DNA of 64,000 bases from Centipeda felix (GTDB lineage Bacteria > Bacillota > Negativicutes > Selenomonadales > Selenomonadaceae): the NCBI RefSeq assembly GCF_900186465.1, contig NZ_LT891958.1:483604-547603 (forward strand), in the 5' to 3' direction. The stretch's first letter is position 1, and each line of letters opens with the position of its first letter. Under the pieces are notes generated by a model. The model saw only the letters and a list, made by a program, of their open reading frames with translations, did no database searches and was not told the origin of the DNA. Positions 1 to 7,983 of this stretch are shown piece by piece. Position numbers and translations under genes: made by a program.

Positions 1-547
1 TGATGAGTGCGCCGCGGTCGATCTTCATCCCCGCGCGCAGAAGCCGCACCTCCGTGTGATCTCCATCATCAGCGGCACGCTCTCGCAGCTCAAGCGCATG
101 CCAATCGACGTGTGCGCGCGCCGCGGCGACCTCCTCCGCCGTCGGCGGATACTGCGCGGCGCGCGCCGCATCCCACAGCTCCGTCAGCGTGCCCGAAGTG
201 ATATCAAACGCGCCGTCCGACTGGCGCGCCATCTCCTGCGCAAGGGCAAGCGTCTCATAGAGCCCGGACGGCACCTCCGTCCATTCCCCCGTTCCTGCCG
301 CCGCCTCCACACGGGCGAGCACCGCACCGTCCGCATCCTCCTCCGTCGCCGTGAGCACCGCCATCCCGTCCCGCAGCGCCGCCTGCGACGTGATCTCATC
401 CGCACGCACGGTCAAACGTGCCACCGTCCCCATCACGATCCGCGTCTCCTCCGCCGTCACATCCCCCCCGCACCCGCCGAGGAAGAGTGCCATGCCGAGC
501 AGAAGAACAAGGGGCGACTTGAACAACCGGAAAAACTTTTGTATCAT
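1..547 (-). CDS. apbE: FAD:protein FMN transferase (ApbE), 3' end outside window
   Basis: Read from the reverse strand, an ATG at 547 opens a frame that stays open to the window edge (182 codons). ApbE proteins attach FMN to threonine residues of exported flavoproteins. The N-terminus has a hydrophobic signal segment ending in a lipobox, FLGGC, with the cysteine near residue 28, so this is an exported lipoprotein. Family landmarks follow: RIVMGTVARLTV near residue 36, DGAFDITSGTLTELW near residue 115, and KIDRGALI at the window edge, where the family has an LGGIAKG-like motif. An AAAGGAA ribosome site lies about 7 nt before the ATG. The C-terminal half lies to the left of the window. The identification rests on motif order and is fairly secure. 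Confidence 0.85.
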   Translation of the reverse strand, partial: MIQKFFRLFKSPLVLLLGMALFLGGCGGDVTAEETRIVMGTVARLTVRADEITSQAALRDGMAVLTATEEDADGAVLARVEAAAGTGEWTEVPSGLYETLALAQEMARQSDGAFDITSGTLTELWDAARAAQYPPTAEEVAAARAHVDWHALELRERAADDGDHTEVRLLRAGMKIDRGALI

Positions 548-721
548 ATATAGGATTCCTTTCTTCAGCGGCGATATCGTATGATCATCCTTCTGCACCA
601 ATATATCGAAGCAAGAGAGCACCATGTTCCTAAGTGAACCTTAGCAGAGCAAGTGCCTCTGTGCAGCATGCAGAAACAGCAGACGATATTCACGCCGCAG
701 TTCAATCCTCCGAGGTGACCC

Positions 722-1102
722 ATGCCATCCAGATTTCATGAAATTCTCCGTTTCCTCCTCGTCGGGGGCGGCTGCTTCCTGCTCGACTACGGGCTGCTCT
801 ACATCCTCACAGAGTATGCAGGGCTCTACTATCTCCTCTCGTCGGGGATCTCCTTCAGCATCTCCGTCTTTGTCAACTATCGTCTCTGCCTCATCTACGT
901 CTTTCATGGCGCATCCGCCGAAACGCGCCGCGCGAAAATCCTCTTCTTCGGCTCGAGCATCGCAGGACTTGCCCTCAACCAGCTCCTCATGTGGGTACTC
1001 GTCGACGGACTCAGCGTCTACTACATGCTCGCCAAGATCATTGCCGCCGGCATCGTCACCGTGTGGAACTACGTCCTCAAACGCCGTGCCCTGCGCAGCT
1101 AA
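722..1102 (+). CDS. GtrA-family membrane protein
   Basis: A 126-residue, four-helix membrane protein (segments near residues 10-30, 37-57, 76-96 and 99-120). The N-terminus RFLLVGGGCFLLDYGLLYIL matches the GtrA/DPMS-like fold, including the conserved aspartate in helix 1. GtrA proteins are thought to help move undecaprenyl-linked sugars across the inner membrane for surface polysaccharide modification; here no partner glycosyltransferase is adjacent. GAGGTG precedes the ATG. The lysine/arginine tail (LKRRALRS) is typical. It stands alone between the divergent apbE gene and a MITE copy. Confidence 0.85.
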   Translation: MPSRFHEILRFLLVGGGCFLLDYGLLYILTEYAGLYYLLSSGISFSISVFVNYRLCLIYVFHGASAETRRAKILFFGSSIAGLALNQLLMWVLVDGLSVYYMLAKIIAAGIVTVWNYVLKRRALRS

Positions 1103-1116
1103 GGAAGTACTGATAT

Positions 1117-1285
1117 CTTGGGAAGCACTGATAAATTCGGCACGACCATCTTGACGCATCTTTTTCGCCCGCTTATCGTTAGCAAATCCTCCACATAGCC
1201 CTCGCTATGCGTCCGGTTTGCTGCCTCAATCGGACAAAAAATCTACGCCAATCTGGCATACCTCATTTTATCAGCGATTCCCTTG
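1117..1285 (-). mobile_element. MITE-like element, copy A, with 4-bp target duplication
   Basis: A 161-bp non-coding element (1121-1281) in the opposite orientation to copies B and C. It has inverted ends GGAAGCACTGATAAA and TTTATCAGCGATTCC, flanked by the direct duplication CTTG (1117-1120 and 1282-1285). It is roughly 80% alike to copies B (6448) and C (60363) by eye. It carries no transposase. A short frame inside, read on the minus strand, encodes MRQDGRAEFISAS, which is a by-product of the repeat. Confidence 0.85.
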
Positions 1286-1584
1286 TATTCTAACAACATC
1301 CCGCGCGCTGCGCAAGCACGGGAATGCCGGCATACTGTCAGTTCTGATGCAGCAGCACACACGCAGCCTCCGTTCACAGCACACCCGCCACCGAATAGCC
1401 CCCTCCCCCGCTTCGTCAGGGGAGTTTTTTTGTGCCATTTTAGCCCTTATACTCCGCAATATTCAGTAAAGTACTTCTTTTATCCAAAAAGAAGGAGTTC
1501 TTTCTCCAAGAACGAAATAGGAACCTATTATAGGATTTATTTATAATTGAAATAGATTCTATGTATCATTAGGAGGGAAAAGCA
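1286..1584. other. Gene-free leader region before the fumarate reductase operon
   Basis: This stretch between MITE copy A and the first mfr gene has no credible coding frame. It holds the C-rich terminator at 1403-1431 and then an AT-rich leader. TATAAT at 1542-1547 is a possible -10 box, but no convincing -35 lies upstream. The GGAG/CTCC pair around 1495-1510 is too weak to call an operator. Confidence 0.4.
1403..1431 (+). terminator. C-rich hairpin with T-tract
   Basis: CTCCCC and GGGGAG flank a 10-nt loop and are followed by seven T residues. It sits between the GtrA gene plus MITE copy A and the fumarate reductase operon, so it insulates the latter. It resembles the C-rich palindromes near 6735 and 7929. 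Confidence 0.6.
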
Positions 1585-3432
1585 ATGGCAATGGAAATCT
1601 CACGCCGCACCTTTATCAAGGGAACAGCAGCGGCGGGCGTTGTCCTCATGTCCGGTGCCTATCTCGGCTGCGGGGGAAAGAACATCCCGGAGCAGGTACG
1701 GCGCGGCGACGTGACCTATGACGTGCTCGTCATCGGCAGCGGCGGTGCAGGGATGCGTGCAGGACTCGCGGCAGCTCAGAACAAGGATCTGAAGGTCGCT
1801 GTCCTGACGAAGCTCGTCCCGACGCGCTCGGCATCGACGATGGCGCAGGGCGGCATGAACGGCGTGACGGGCGTCACCGACCCTAAGGACAGTATCGAGT
1901 CGCACACATTCGACACGATCAAGGGCGGCGACTATCTCTGTGATCAGGACGCAGTCGAGTATTTCGCGGAGAACGCGGGCAAAACCATCTTCGAGATGGA
2001 CTACATGGGCTATCCGTACAACCGTCAGAAGGATGGTCACTTCCATCAGCGCAAGATGGGCGGCTCATCCTATCCGCGTGCAGCATACTTCGAGGATCGT
2101 GCGGGACACGCCATGGTGCACGCACTCTTCGAACAGTGCCTTGCACACAATATTGATTTCATCTCCGAGTGCCAGATGCTCGAGATCAGCATGACGGACG
2201 CCGGCAAACTCGCGGGCATTGTCGCGATGGATATGCGCTCGGGCGACCTCATCGGCATTCCCGCGAAGACGATCATCATTGCCACAGGCGGCTACGGCCG
2301 TGCCTACTGGGTGCGTACCTCCAATCCGTACAGCTCGACGGGCGACGGCATCGTCGCAGGCATGAACGTCGGGATCCCGTTCAAGGATCCCGAAATGGTG
2401 CAGTTCCATCCGACAGGTCTCTCCGTCAACGGCGTTCTGCTCTCCGAGTCCAGCCGCTCCGAGGGCGCACAGCTCTTCAACAAGAACGGCGAACGCTTCA
2501 TGTCGAAATATGCCCCGGAGAAGATGGAGCTCGCGACGCGCGACATTGTCGCACGCGCCATCGCTACGGAGATCGAACAGGGACGCGGCATCGGCGAGGG
2601 GCTGACCGCCGGCGTCTACCTCGACTTTACAAAGATCCCGCCCGAGCGCATCCACGAACGCCTCGGGCAGGTCTACGGCCTCGCAAAGCGTTTTGCGGGC
2701 GTTGATATTACGAAGGAGCCTGTCCTCATCAGCCCGACCTGCCACTACTCCATGGGAGGCCTTGAGATGGCCGACTACAAGACGGGCGCGACGCGCATCC
2801 CCGGCATCTTTACGGCGGGCGAGTGCAGCTGCGTCTCCGTCCACGGTGCGAACCGCCTTGGGGCAAACAGTCTCTCCGAGGTGCTCGTCTTTGGCAAAAC
2901 GGCAGGCGAGGGTGCCGCCGCTTACGCCAAGGAACACAGCTACGAGGGCACACAGGATCAGCTCGCCGCAGCGTGCACGAAGTGGAAGGATCACTTTGAC
3001 AAGGTGACCGCACGTCCGCACACGACGAACCGCACGGTTCCCGAGATCCGCGATGCCATGGTCAACACGATGTGGTACAAGGCGGGCGTGTTCCGTGACG
3101 GTGCGCAGCTCGAAGCGGCCTCGAAGGAACTGCGTGCACTCGAAGAGGATTACAAGAACTGCTATGTCGGCGACAGCTCCCATGTCTACAACACAGCATT
3201 CGAGCAGTATGTCGAGCTCGGCAATCTCCTGCAGATCTCCCATGCCATCGTGCAGGGCGCGGCGGCACGCAAGGAGAGCCGCGGCGGACACTCGCGCCGC
3301 GATTTCCCAAAGCGCGACGATGTGAACTTCCTCAAGCATACGCTGATCTACAAGCAGCCCGACGGGAAGTACACGGCGGAGTACAAGGACGTCGTCATCA
3401 CGAAGTATCCGCCAAAGGAAAGGAAGTATTGA
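1585..3432 (+). CDS. mfrA: Fumarate reductase flavoprotein subunit, Tat-exported (MfrA/SdhA type)
   Basis: A 615-residue flavoprotein that reduces fumarate. The N-terminus carries a perfect twin-arginine motif, SRRTFIKG, then a hydrophobic stretch ending YLGCG, so the enzyme is predicted to work outside the cytoplasmic membrane, as in 8-methylmenaquinol:fumarate reductases. GSGGAG (51-56) binds FAD. Active-site blocks are present: MVQFHPTG, ESSRSEGAQL (catalytic Arg), CHYSMGG and GANRLGANSL. At the position where classical FrdA/SdhA carries the FAD-linking histidine (RSHT) this protein reads RSAS (residues 81-84), so FAD is probably not covalently bound. AGGAGG precedes the ATG. It is the first gene of a three-gene operon. 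Classical membrane anchor subunits (SdhC/D) are absent, which supports the Mfr/SdhABE class. Confidence 0.9.
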   Translation: MAMEISRRTFIKGTAAAGVVLMSGAYLGCGGKNIPEQVRRGDVTYDVLVIGSGGAGMRAGLAAAQNKDLKVAVLTKLVPTRSASTMAQGGMNGVTGVTDPKDSIESHTFDTIKGGDYLCDQDAVEYFAENAGKTIFEMDYMGYPYNRQKDGHFHQRKMGGSSYPRAAYFEDRAGHAMVHALFEQCLAHNIDFISECQMLEISMTDAGKLAGIVAMDMRSGDLIGIPAKTIIIATGGYGRAYWVRTSNPYSSTGDGIVAGMNVGIPFKDPEMVQFHPTGLSVNGVLLSESSRSEGAQLFNKNGERFMSKYAPEKMELATRDIVARAIATEIEQGRGIGEGLTAGVYLDFTKIPPERIHERLGQVYGLAKRFAGVDITKEPVLISPTCHYSMGGLEMADYKTGATRIPGIFTAGECSCVSVHGANRLGANSLSEVLVFGKTAGEGAAAYAKEHSYEGTQDQLAAACTKWKDHFDKVTARPHTTNRTVPEIRDAMVNTMWYKAGVFRDGAQLEAASKELRALEEDYKNCYVGDSSHVYNTAFEQYVELGNLLQISHAIVQGAAARKESRGGHSRRDFPKRDDVNFLKHTLIYKQPDGKYTAEYKDVVITKYPPKERKY

Positions 3433-3433
3433 C

Positions 3434-4390
3434 ATGGACGCAACACTCAAAATCCATCGCTATGTCGAGGGCAAATCGTGGGTGGACACGTTCACCGTGC
3501 CGCGCTCCACAGGACTTACTGTTCTCGGCGCACTGACCTACATCAAGGAGCAGCAGGATCCGACGCTCTCCTTCACCTGCTCCTGCCGTTCGAGCATCTG
3601 CGGCGCATGCGCCGTGCGCGTCAACGGCAACGCCGAGCTCTCCTGCGAGGTGCTGATTGACGACCTCACGGCACGCTATCAGAGCGATGAGCTCACGATC
3701 GAGCCGCTCGGCAACTTCCGCGTGATCCGCGACCTCATCGTCGACTGGGATCCAAAATACGCGCGCCTCAAAAAGGTAAAACCCTCCCTCCATCCGAAGG
3801 ACGAGTTCACGGTGGAAACGGGCTGTCTCCAGTCCCCCGAGGACTTCAACAAGTACAAAAAATACGCAGGCTGCATTCTCTGCGGATCCTGCGTCTCCGA
3901 GTGCAACAAGAACACACTGAATCAGGACGACTTCCTCGATCCCTTCGCCTTCGTCAAGGCGGAGAAGCTCGTCGCCGACTCGCGCAGCAAAAGCCCCGAG
4001 GAGCATCTGAAGGCCGTCATCGAGGCCGGGCTGTGGCGCTGCTTCAACTGTCAGGAGTGCACAGCAAAATGTCCGAAAGGGCTCGACCCCGCCGGTGCCA
4101 TCGAGAAGCTGAAGGCGGAAACCTTTAAGCATCACCTCGACGACAACGTCGGTGCGCGCCACGCAAAGGCGATCTACGATGACATCCAGACCTCCGGCAC
4201 GCTTGACGAGTCGAAGCTCAACATCAAATCCGAGGGATACCTCATGTCGAGCCTGCGCCTGCCGATGGCACTGCGCCTCATGAACGTCGGCAAGATGGAT
4301 CCGCTCGCCAAGCATCCCGTCAACCCCGAGATCAAGACCATCGACGCCATTGTCAAGGCGGCGGAGAACGCCGATAAGGAGGACGCATAA
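3434..4390 (+). CDS. mfrB: Fumarate reductase iron-sulfur subunit (MfrB/SdhB type)
   Basis: A 318-residue iron-sulfur protein that relays electrons to the flavoprotein. The ferredoxin-like half has the [2Fe-2S] motif CSCRSSICGAC with a later SCE cysteine. The helical half has CILCGSCVSEC and CFNCQECTAKCPKG for the remaining clusters. It begins one base after the flavoprotein stop and overlaps the next gene by one base (TAATG), so the three are translationally coupled. It is longer than typical SdhB/FrdB (about 240 residues); the extra C-terminal ~70 residues are seen in some MfrB/TfrB-type subunits. The protein has no signal of its own and would be exported with the Tat-bearing partner. Confidence 0.9.
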   Translation: MDATLKIHRYVEGKSWVDTFTVPRSTGLTVLGALTYIKEQQDPTLSFTCSCRSSICGACAVRVNGNAELSCEVLIDDLTARYQSDELTIEPLGNFRVIRDLIVDWDPKYARLKKVKPSLHPKDEFTVETGCLQSPEDFNKYKKYAGCILCGSCVSECNKNTLNQDDFLDPFAFVKAEKLVADSRSKSPEEHLKAVIEAGLWRCFNCQECTAKCPKGLDPAGAIEKLKAETFKHHLDDNVGARHAKAIYDDIQTSGTLDESKLNIKSEGYLMSSLRLPMALRLMNVGKMDPLAKHPVNPEIKTIDAIVKAAENADKEDA

Positions 4391-5259
4391 TGAAATACGC
4401 ACTATTCCCGGGCTGCGTCCTCGACGGCGCGGCAGCCGAGGCATATACCTCGCTCAAGAAGGTCTGCGAAAAGCTCGGCATTGAGATCGAAGAAATCCCG
4501 AACTGGACGTGCTGCGGCGCATCCCACGGGCAGGGCGTGAACGACCTCGCCATGCTCGCCATAAACGCACGCAACATCTCCATCGCAGAGAATATGGGAC
4601 TCCCCATCCTCACTGTCTGCAACACCTGCACGCTGCAGCTGCGCACGGCAAAATACCGACTCGACCATGAGCCGGGGCTGAAGGACAAGGTGAATGCCAT
4701 CCTGGAGGAAGCAGGTCATCCGTACGCATATCAGGGGACGAGCGACATCACGCATTTCCTCTGGGTCCTCGATGAGCATCCCGAGGTGCTCGACGGGAAG
4801 ATCACGGACGCACTGCAGGGGACAAAGGTCGCCTGCTACTACGGCTGCCACATTCTGCGTCCGAAACCGCAGATGCACTATGAGGAAGGCGACTATCCCG
4901 AGTCCTTCGAGCGTCTCGTACGCCGCCTCGGGGGGGAGCCCGTCTGGTTCGATGCGGGGCGCAAGTGCTGCGGCTTCCACGCACAGTTCACCGCCGAGCA
5001 CGACGTGCTGACCGTCACGGGACAGATCGCCGCAAGTGCGGCACACGCAGATGCCGATCTCATCGCCACCCCATGCCCGCTCTGCCAGATGCAGCTCGAT
5101 ATGTACGGACCCGAGGGACGCGACGCGGTCCGCGGTGAGACCGACATGCCCATCCTCCACCTGCAGCAGCTCGTCGGGCTCGCACTCGGCATGACACAGG
5201 AAGAGATCGGTTTCAATCGCCACGTCTTCGGACGCGATAAGCTGAAAGTCGGTGCGTAA
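4390..5259 (+). CDS. mfrE: CCG-domain subunit (MfrE/SdhE, heterodisulfide reductase B-like)
   Basis: A 289-residue protein with two cysteine-rich CCG domains. The first runs from FPGCVLDG through NWTCCGASHG to VCNTCTLQL; the second from ACYYGCHILRP through GRKCCGFHA to TPCPLCQMQ. Such domains bind non-cubane or [4Fe-4S] clusters in heterodisulfide reductase HdrB. In SdhE/MfrE they form the quinol-side module of fumarate reductases that lack a cytochrome b anchor. There is no membrane span, consistent with peripheral attachment. The start overlaps the previous stop. The alternative reading, a thiol:fumarate reductase or HdrB paralogue, cannot be fully excluded, but the gene order A-B-E and the Tat signal on the first subunit favour Mfr. 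Confidence 0.85.
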   Translation: MKYALFPGCVLDGAAAEAYTSLKKVCEKLGIEIEEIPNWTCCGASHGQGVNDLAMLAINARNISIAENMGLPILTVCNTCTLQLRTAKYRLDHEPGLKDKVNAILEEAGHPYAYQGTSDITHFLWVLDEHPEVLDGKITDALQGTKVACYYGCHILRPKPQMHYEEGDYPESFERLVRRLGGEPVWFDAGRKCCGFHAQFTAEHDVLTVTGQIAASAAHADADLIATPCPLCQMQLDMYGPEGRDAVRGETDMPILHLQQLVGLALGMTQEEIGFNRHVFGRDKLKVGA

Positions 5260-5309
5260 AACATCTTCTTTCGATTAGTAAACAGAATGGTTTTTTTCGA
5301 ATAAGAATT

Positions 5310-5388
5310 CCTCCGATCAGATACGTCCTACTACGATATCAACATTGTATACAGGACAATGGAAATCATCGTGATCGGGGGATTTTTC
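5310..5388 (+). terminator. Long-loop hairpin after the fumarate reductase operon
   Basis: CCTCCGATCA (5310-5319) pairs with TGATCGGGGG (5372-5381), followed by ATTTTTCTT. Inside the loop GTCCT and AGGAC can pair again, giving a two-tier structure. It lies 50 bases after the last operon gene, so a terminator is the simplest reading; the large loop makes it less typical. The rest of the gap to 5504 is AT-rich with nothing recognisable. Confidence 0.5.
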
Positions 5389-5504
5389 TTGTTATTCCCA
5401 TATAATCATAATTTAATACTACGAAATGCAGGAATTTGTTTATTATAATAGAATATAAATGATGATTTCACTCCTATAAATTTAATTCAATAGATAAAAT
5501 TGTC

Positions 5505-5533
5505 TTGCTATTTTGTCTGTTTTGCGTTACACT
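5505..5533 (+). promoter_or_regulatory. Sigma-A promoter for the DeoR-family gene
   Basis: TTGCTA (5505-5510), 17-bp spacer, TACACT (5528-5533). Start of transcription would be near 5540, leaving a leader of about 75 nt before the ATG at 5614. Confidence 0.55.
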
Positions 5534-5613
5534 GAATGCAAAGGATGGACGCTACATTGAATCGCAGATATATGAGCGTTTCTATTTTCATCTGCGTAAA
5601 GGGAGTGAATATC

Positions 5614-6381
5614 ATGTTTCTGGAGGAGCGTCAAGAGCTCATCGTCCGCATGGTGGAGCGTGACGGCAAGGTTAAGGTCAAGGAGCTCAGCGCCAAATTC
5701 AAAGTCACCGAGGACTGCATCCGCAAGGATCTCGGGTCACTGGAGCGGCAAGGACGCCTCAAGCGCACCTACGGTGGTGCCGTGAAACTGACCCAAAGCG
5801 TTCACATGATCGAGGTAAGCCGTCATCGTCACATGGATGTCGAGGCAAAGCGGCGCATCGCGCAGGCAGCTGTCTCTCTCATCCATGACAAGGATATGGT
5901 CTTCCTCGACGTGTCCACGAGCAACCTTGCCATTGCAGAACTGCTCATGAAGAGCGACCGTGATTTGACCGTTGTCACGAACATGGTCGATGTGCTCGGC
6001 GTCCTGGCACGCAATCCCCGCATCGAGCTGATCTTTGCAGGCGGGCAGATCAACCGCGGACGTGACGGATTCTGGGGCGGTATGACGCAGGACTTCATCG
6101 GAAAGCTGAAGCCCGATATTGCCTTTGTCGGCGCCGTCGGCGTCAACGTTAAGGCAAACAGTGTCTCCACCTACGACATCGACGACGGACTCAACAAGGC
6201 AACCATTATCGCACGCAGCAAGCGTTCCTACGTACTCGCAGAGGCGCGCAAATTCGCTGCGGACGGCAACTATGACTATGCACCGCTCAATTCCCTGTCG
6301 GGGTTTGTCACGGATACGGAGCCACCATCCGATATTCGTGCCGCTGCCGCAGACCTGGGGGTTGATGTCGTACTTCCGTAA
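5614..6381 (+). CDS. DeoR/GlpR-family transcriptional regulator
   Basis: A 255-residue repressor. The N-terminal winged helix (about residues 1-58) contains the DeoR pattern KVKVKELSAKFKVTEDCIRK followed by RTYGGAV. The C-terminal half (about 75-245) is the DeoRC sugar-phosphate-binding domain with DVSTSNLAIAELL and AFVGAVGVN. The frame is open 26 codons further upstream, but GGGAGTG lies before the ATG at 5614 and the upstream residues match no DeoR start, so 5614 was chosen. It is monocistronic, with its own promoter and a strong terminator. The effector is unknown; members usually sense phosphorylated sugars, and no sugar operon is adjacent. Confidence 0.85.
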   Translation: MFLEERQELIVRMVERDGKVKVKELSAKFKVTEDCIRKDLGSLERQGRLKRTYGGAVKLTQSVHMIEVSRHRHMDVEAKRRIAQAAVSLIHDKDMVFLDVSTSNLAIAELLMKSDRDLTVVTNMVDVLGVLARNPRIELIFAGGQINRGRDGFWGGMTQDFIGKLKPDIAFVGAVGVNVKANSVSTYDIDDGLNKATIIARSKRSYVLAEARKFAADGNYDYAPLNSLSGFVTDTEPPSDIRAAAADLGVDVVLP

Positions 6382-6402
6382 TATCTCTCATTGATCGGAC
6401 AG

Positions 6403-6432
6403 AACCGAGACGGACTTGCCGTCTCGGTTTTC
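6403..6432 (+). terminator. Rho-independent terminator of the DeoR gene
   Basis: AACCGAGACGG and CCGTCTCGGTT form a perfect 11-bp stem with a 5-nt loop, followed by TTTTC. It lies 21 bases after the stop codon. Confidence 0.85.
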
Positions 6433-6443
6433 TTGTGCGAAAA

Positions 6444-6612
6444 TATAGGAAACACTGATAAAATGAGGTCTGCCAGATTGGCGTAGATTTTTTCGTCCGA
6501 ACGAGGTGGAAAACCGGACGCAGAGTGGTGCTCTGTGGAGGATTTTCCGCCGAAGTGCGGGCAAAAAAGATGCGTCAAGATGGTTGTACCGAATTTATCA
6601 GTGCTTCCTATA
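6444..6612 (+). mobile_element. MITE-like element, copy B, with 4-bp target duplication
   Basis: A 161-bp element (6448-6608) with ends GGAAACACTGATAAA and TTTATCAGTGCTTCC, flanked by TATA (6444-6447 and 6609-6612). The interior is nearly identical to copy C at 60363. No protein-coding capacity beyond a repeat-encoded frame containing MRQDGCTEFISAS. It sits directly against dispersed repeat 2. Confidence 0.88.
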
Positions 6613-6709
6613 GTTACGGTGCGTGCTCCTCGCAAACACTTCGTTGCACAGGCGGCCGCACACTTATCTGCCTAAATACCTGCGGATTCCTAAACGCGCT
6701 TCGCTTGAA
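6613..6709 (+). repeat. Dispersed repeat 2, copy a
   Basis: About 97 bp resembling the stretch at 63866-63962. Shared blocks include GTGCGTGCTC, CGCAAAC, GCCTAAATACC and TAAACGCGCT. It is non-coding and its function is unknown. It starts at the edge of the TATA duplication of MITE copy B. Confidence 0.65.
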
Positions 6710-6731
6710 TTGTGCCCCCACCACCGCAAGC

Positions 6732-6845
6732 GGCCCCCTCCCCCGTGATCACAGGGGAGGCTTTGAAGAACGGCCATAATAGCTTCCCCCGCCGATGCGA
6801 GTATGGAAACGGCAATATAGCTTCCCCCGCCGATGCGGGGGAAGT
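6732..6845. repeat. C-rich palindromes, REP-like
   Basis: CCTCCCC and GGGGAGG pair around CGTGATCACA at about 6736-6759. A second perfect palindrome, CTTCCCCCGC-CGAT-GCGGGGGAAG, lies at 6821-6844. Half of it (AGCTTCCCCCGCCGATGCG) occurs 38 bp earlier at 6781-6799, giving a short tandem arrangement. Similar motifs occur near 1403 and 7929. The remaining DNA up to the next gene has no recognisable feature. Confidence 0.6.
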
Positions 6846-7008
6846 GCCGAACGCAGTGAGGCAATGGGGGGCGCCCGTAACGCATGCGACTTTCTATCGG
6901 AAGAATCTCAGCACGCTGCAGAGTAAGTGAGCATGATTGAAAGGGCGAGAAAGTCACGAGAGAACAACTTCATAGCCCCCAACACATACAACATACAAGG
7001 AGAAACGA

Positions 7009-7896
7009 TTGATTGATTTGCTGAAACACTGTACGCTCTGCCCGCGGCGCTGCGGCGTCGACCGCACGGCAGGCGGGCGCGGGTTCTGCGGCGCAGGGCG
7101 GCTGGCGCGTGTTGCGCGCACGATGCTGCATACATGGGAGGAGCCCTGCCTCGTGGGAGCGCACGGCGCAGGGGCGGTGTTCTTCGCCCACTGCACACTC
7201 CGCTGTGTCTACTGTCAGAACTACGAGATCAGCCACGAGGGACACGGCAGAGAGATGACGGAGGAGGAGCTTGCGGCGGCGTTTCTCACGCTGCAGGCGC
7301 AGGGCGCCGCAACGCTCGATCTCGTGACGCCGACGCACTACACGCCGCAGATTCTCACCGCACTCGCGCGTGCACGATCAGAAGGGCTGACCCTCCCTGT
7401 CGTCTGGAACACGGGCGGCTATGAGACGGAGGAGAATATCGCACGCCTCGCGGGAGTAGTGGATATCTACCTGCCCGATCTCAAGTACAACGCGGAGGAG
7501 AGCGGACGGCTCTACTCTGCCGCCCCCGACTATACAGAGGCCGCATTTGTCGCGCTCCGTGCCATGGTCGAGCAGGTCGGCGCACTGCAGTTTGCCGCGG
7601 ACGGACGGCTCCTGCGCGGCGTCCTCGTCCGTCATCTCGTCCTGCCGGGACACCGTCACGAGAGCATCGCCCTCGTACGGCGTCTCTGGAAGGCGTTCGG
7701 TGAGTGCATACAGCTCAGTCTCATGCGGCAGTATACCCCGCTCTATCGCGCGGCGGAGTTCCCGCCGCTCCACCGTCGGCTCACGACCTTCGAGTACGAG
7801 TCCGTCGTCGATGCCGCACGTGATCTTGGCATGACGCAGGTCTACGTGCAGGGTGCGGAGGCGGTCGGCACAGAGTACGTACCCGACTTTAGATAA
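7009..7896 (+). CDS. Radical SAM protein, PflA-like (COG1313 type)
   Basis: A 295-residue radical SAM enzyme. The cluster-binding motif CTLRCVYCQN (CxxxCxxC, near residue 63) coordinates the [4Fe-4S] centre that cleaves S-adenosylmethionine. An N-terminal cysteine cluster, CTLCPRRCGVDR, and GFCGAG give the zinc/iron-binding pattern seen in stand-alone relatives of pyruvate formate-lyase activase. Further blocks are LDLVTPTHY, WNTGGYE and DIYLPDLKY. The start is TTG at 7009, supported by AAGGAGA six bases upstream. No glycyl-radical enzyme is adjacent, so the substrate cannot be named. Confidence 0.85.
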   Translation: MIDLLKHCTLCPRRCGVDRTAGGRGFCGAGRLARVARTMLHTWEEPCLVGAHGAGAVFFAHCTLRCVYCQNYEISHEGHGREMTEEELAAAFLTLQAQGAATLDLVTPTHYTPQILTALARARSEGLTLPVVWNTGGYETEENIARLAGVVDIYLPDLKYNAEESGRLYSAAPDYTEAAFVALRAMVEQVGALQFAADGRLLRGVLVRHLVLPGHRHESIALVRRLWKAFGECIQLSLMRQYTPLYRAAEFPPLHRRLTTFEYESVVDAARDLGMTQVYVQGAEAVGTEYVPDFR

Positions 7897-7926
7897 TGGA
7901 TTCTTGTGCCCCTACCCCTGTGATCT

Positions 7927-7977
7927 CTCCCCCTCCCCGTGACCACGGGGGAGGCTTTCGTTTAGGGAATCACTGAT
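7927..7977 (+). terminator. C-rich hairpin plus solo MITE end
   Basis: CCTCCCCGTG and CACGGGGGAGG pair around a very short loop, followed by CTTTCGTTT, between convergent genes. At 7965-7977 GGGAATCACTGAT is an isolated MITE terminus that continues into unrelated sequence, so it is a degraded or single-ended copy. Confidence 0.6.
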
Positions 7978-7983
7978 CCCCCC

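Noticed and set aside
1495-1510. Operator hairpin upstream of mfrA
   Set aside because: A 4-bp stem in A/T-rich DNA is within chance expectation.
6525-6608. A small gene encoding MRQDGCTEFISAS
   Set aside because: The same peptide appears in all MITE copies as a by-product of the repeat, with no ribosome site.
6781-6844. CRISPR-like repeats at AGCTTCCCCCGCCGATGCG
   Set aside because: Only two copies, one half of a palindrome, no regular spacers and no cas genes.
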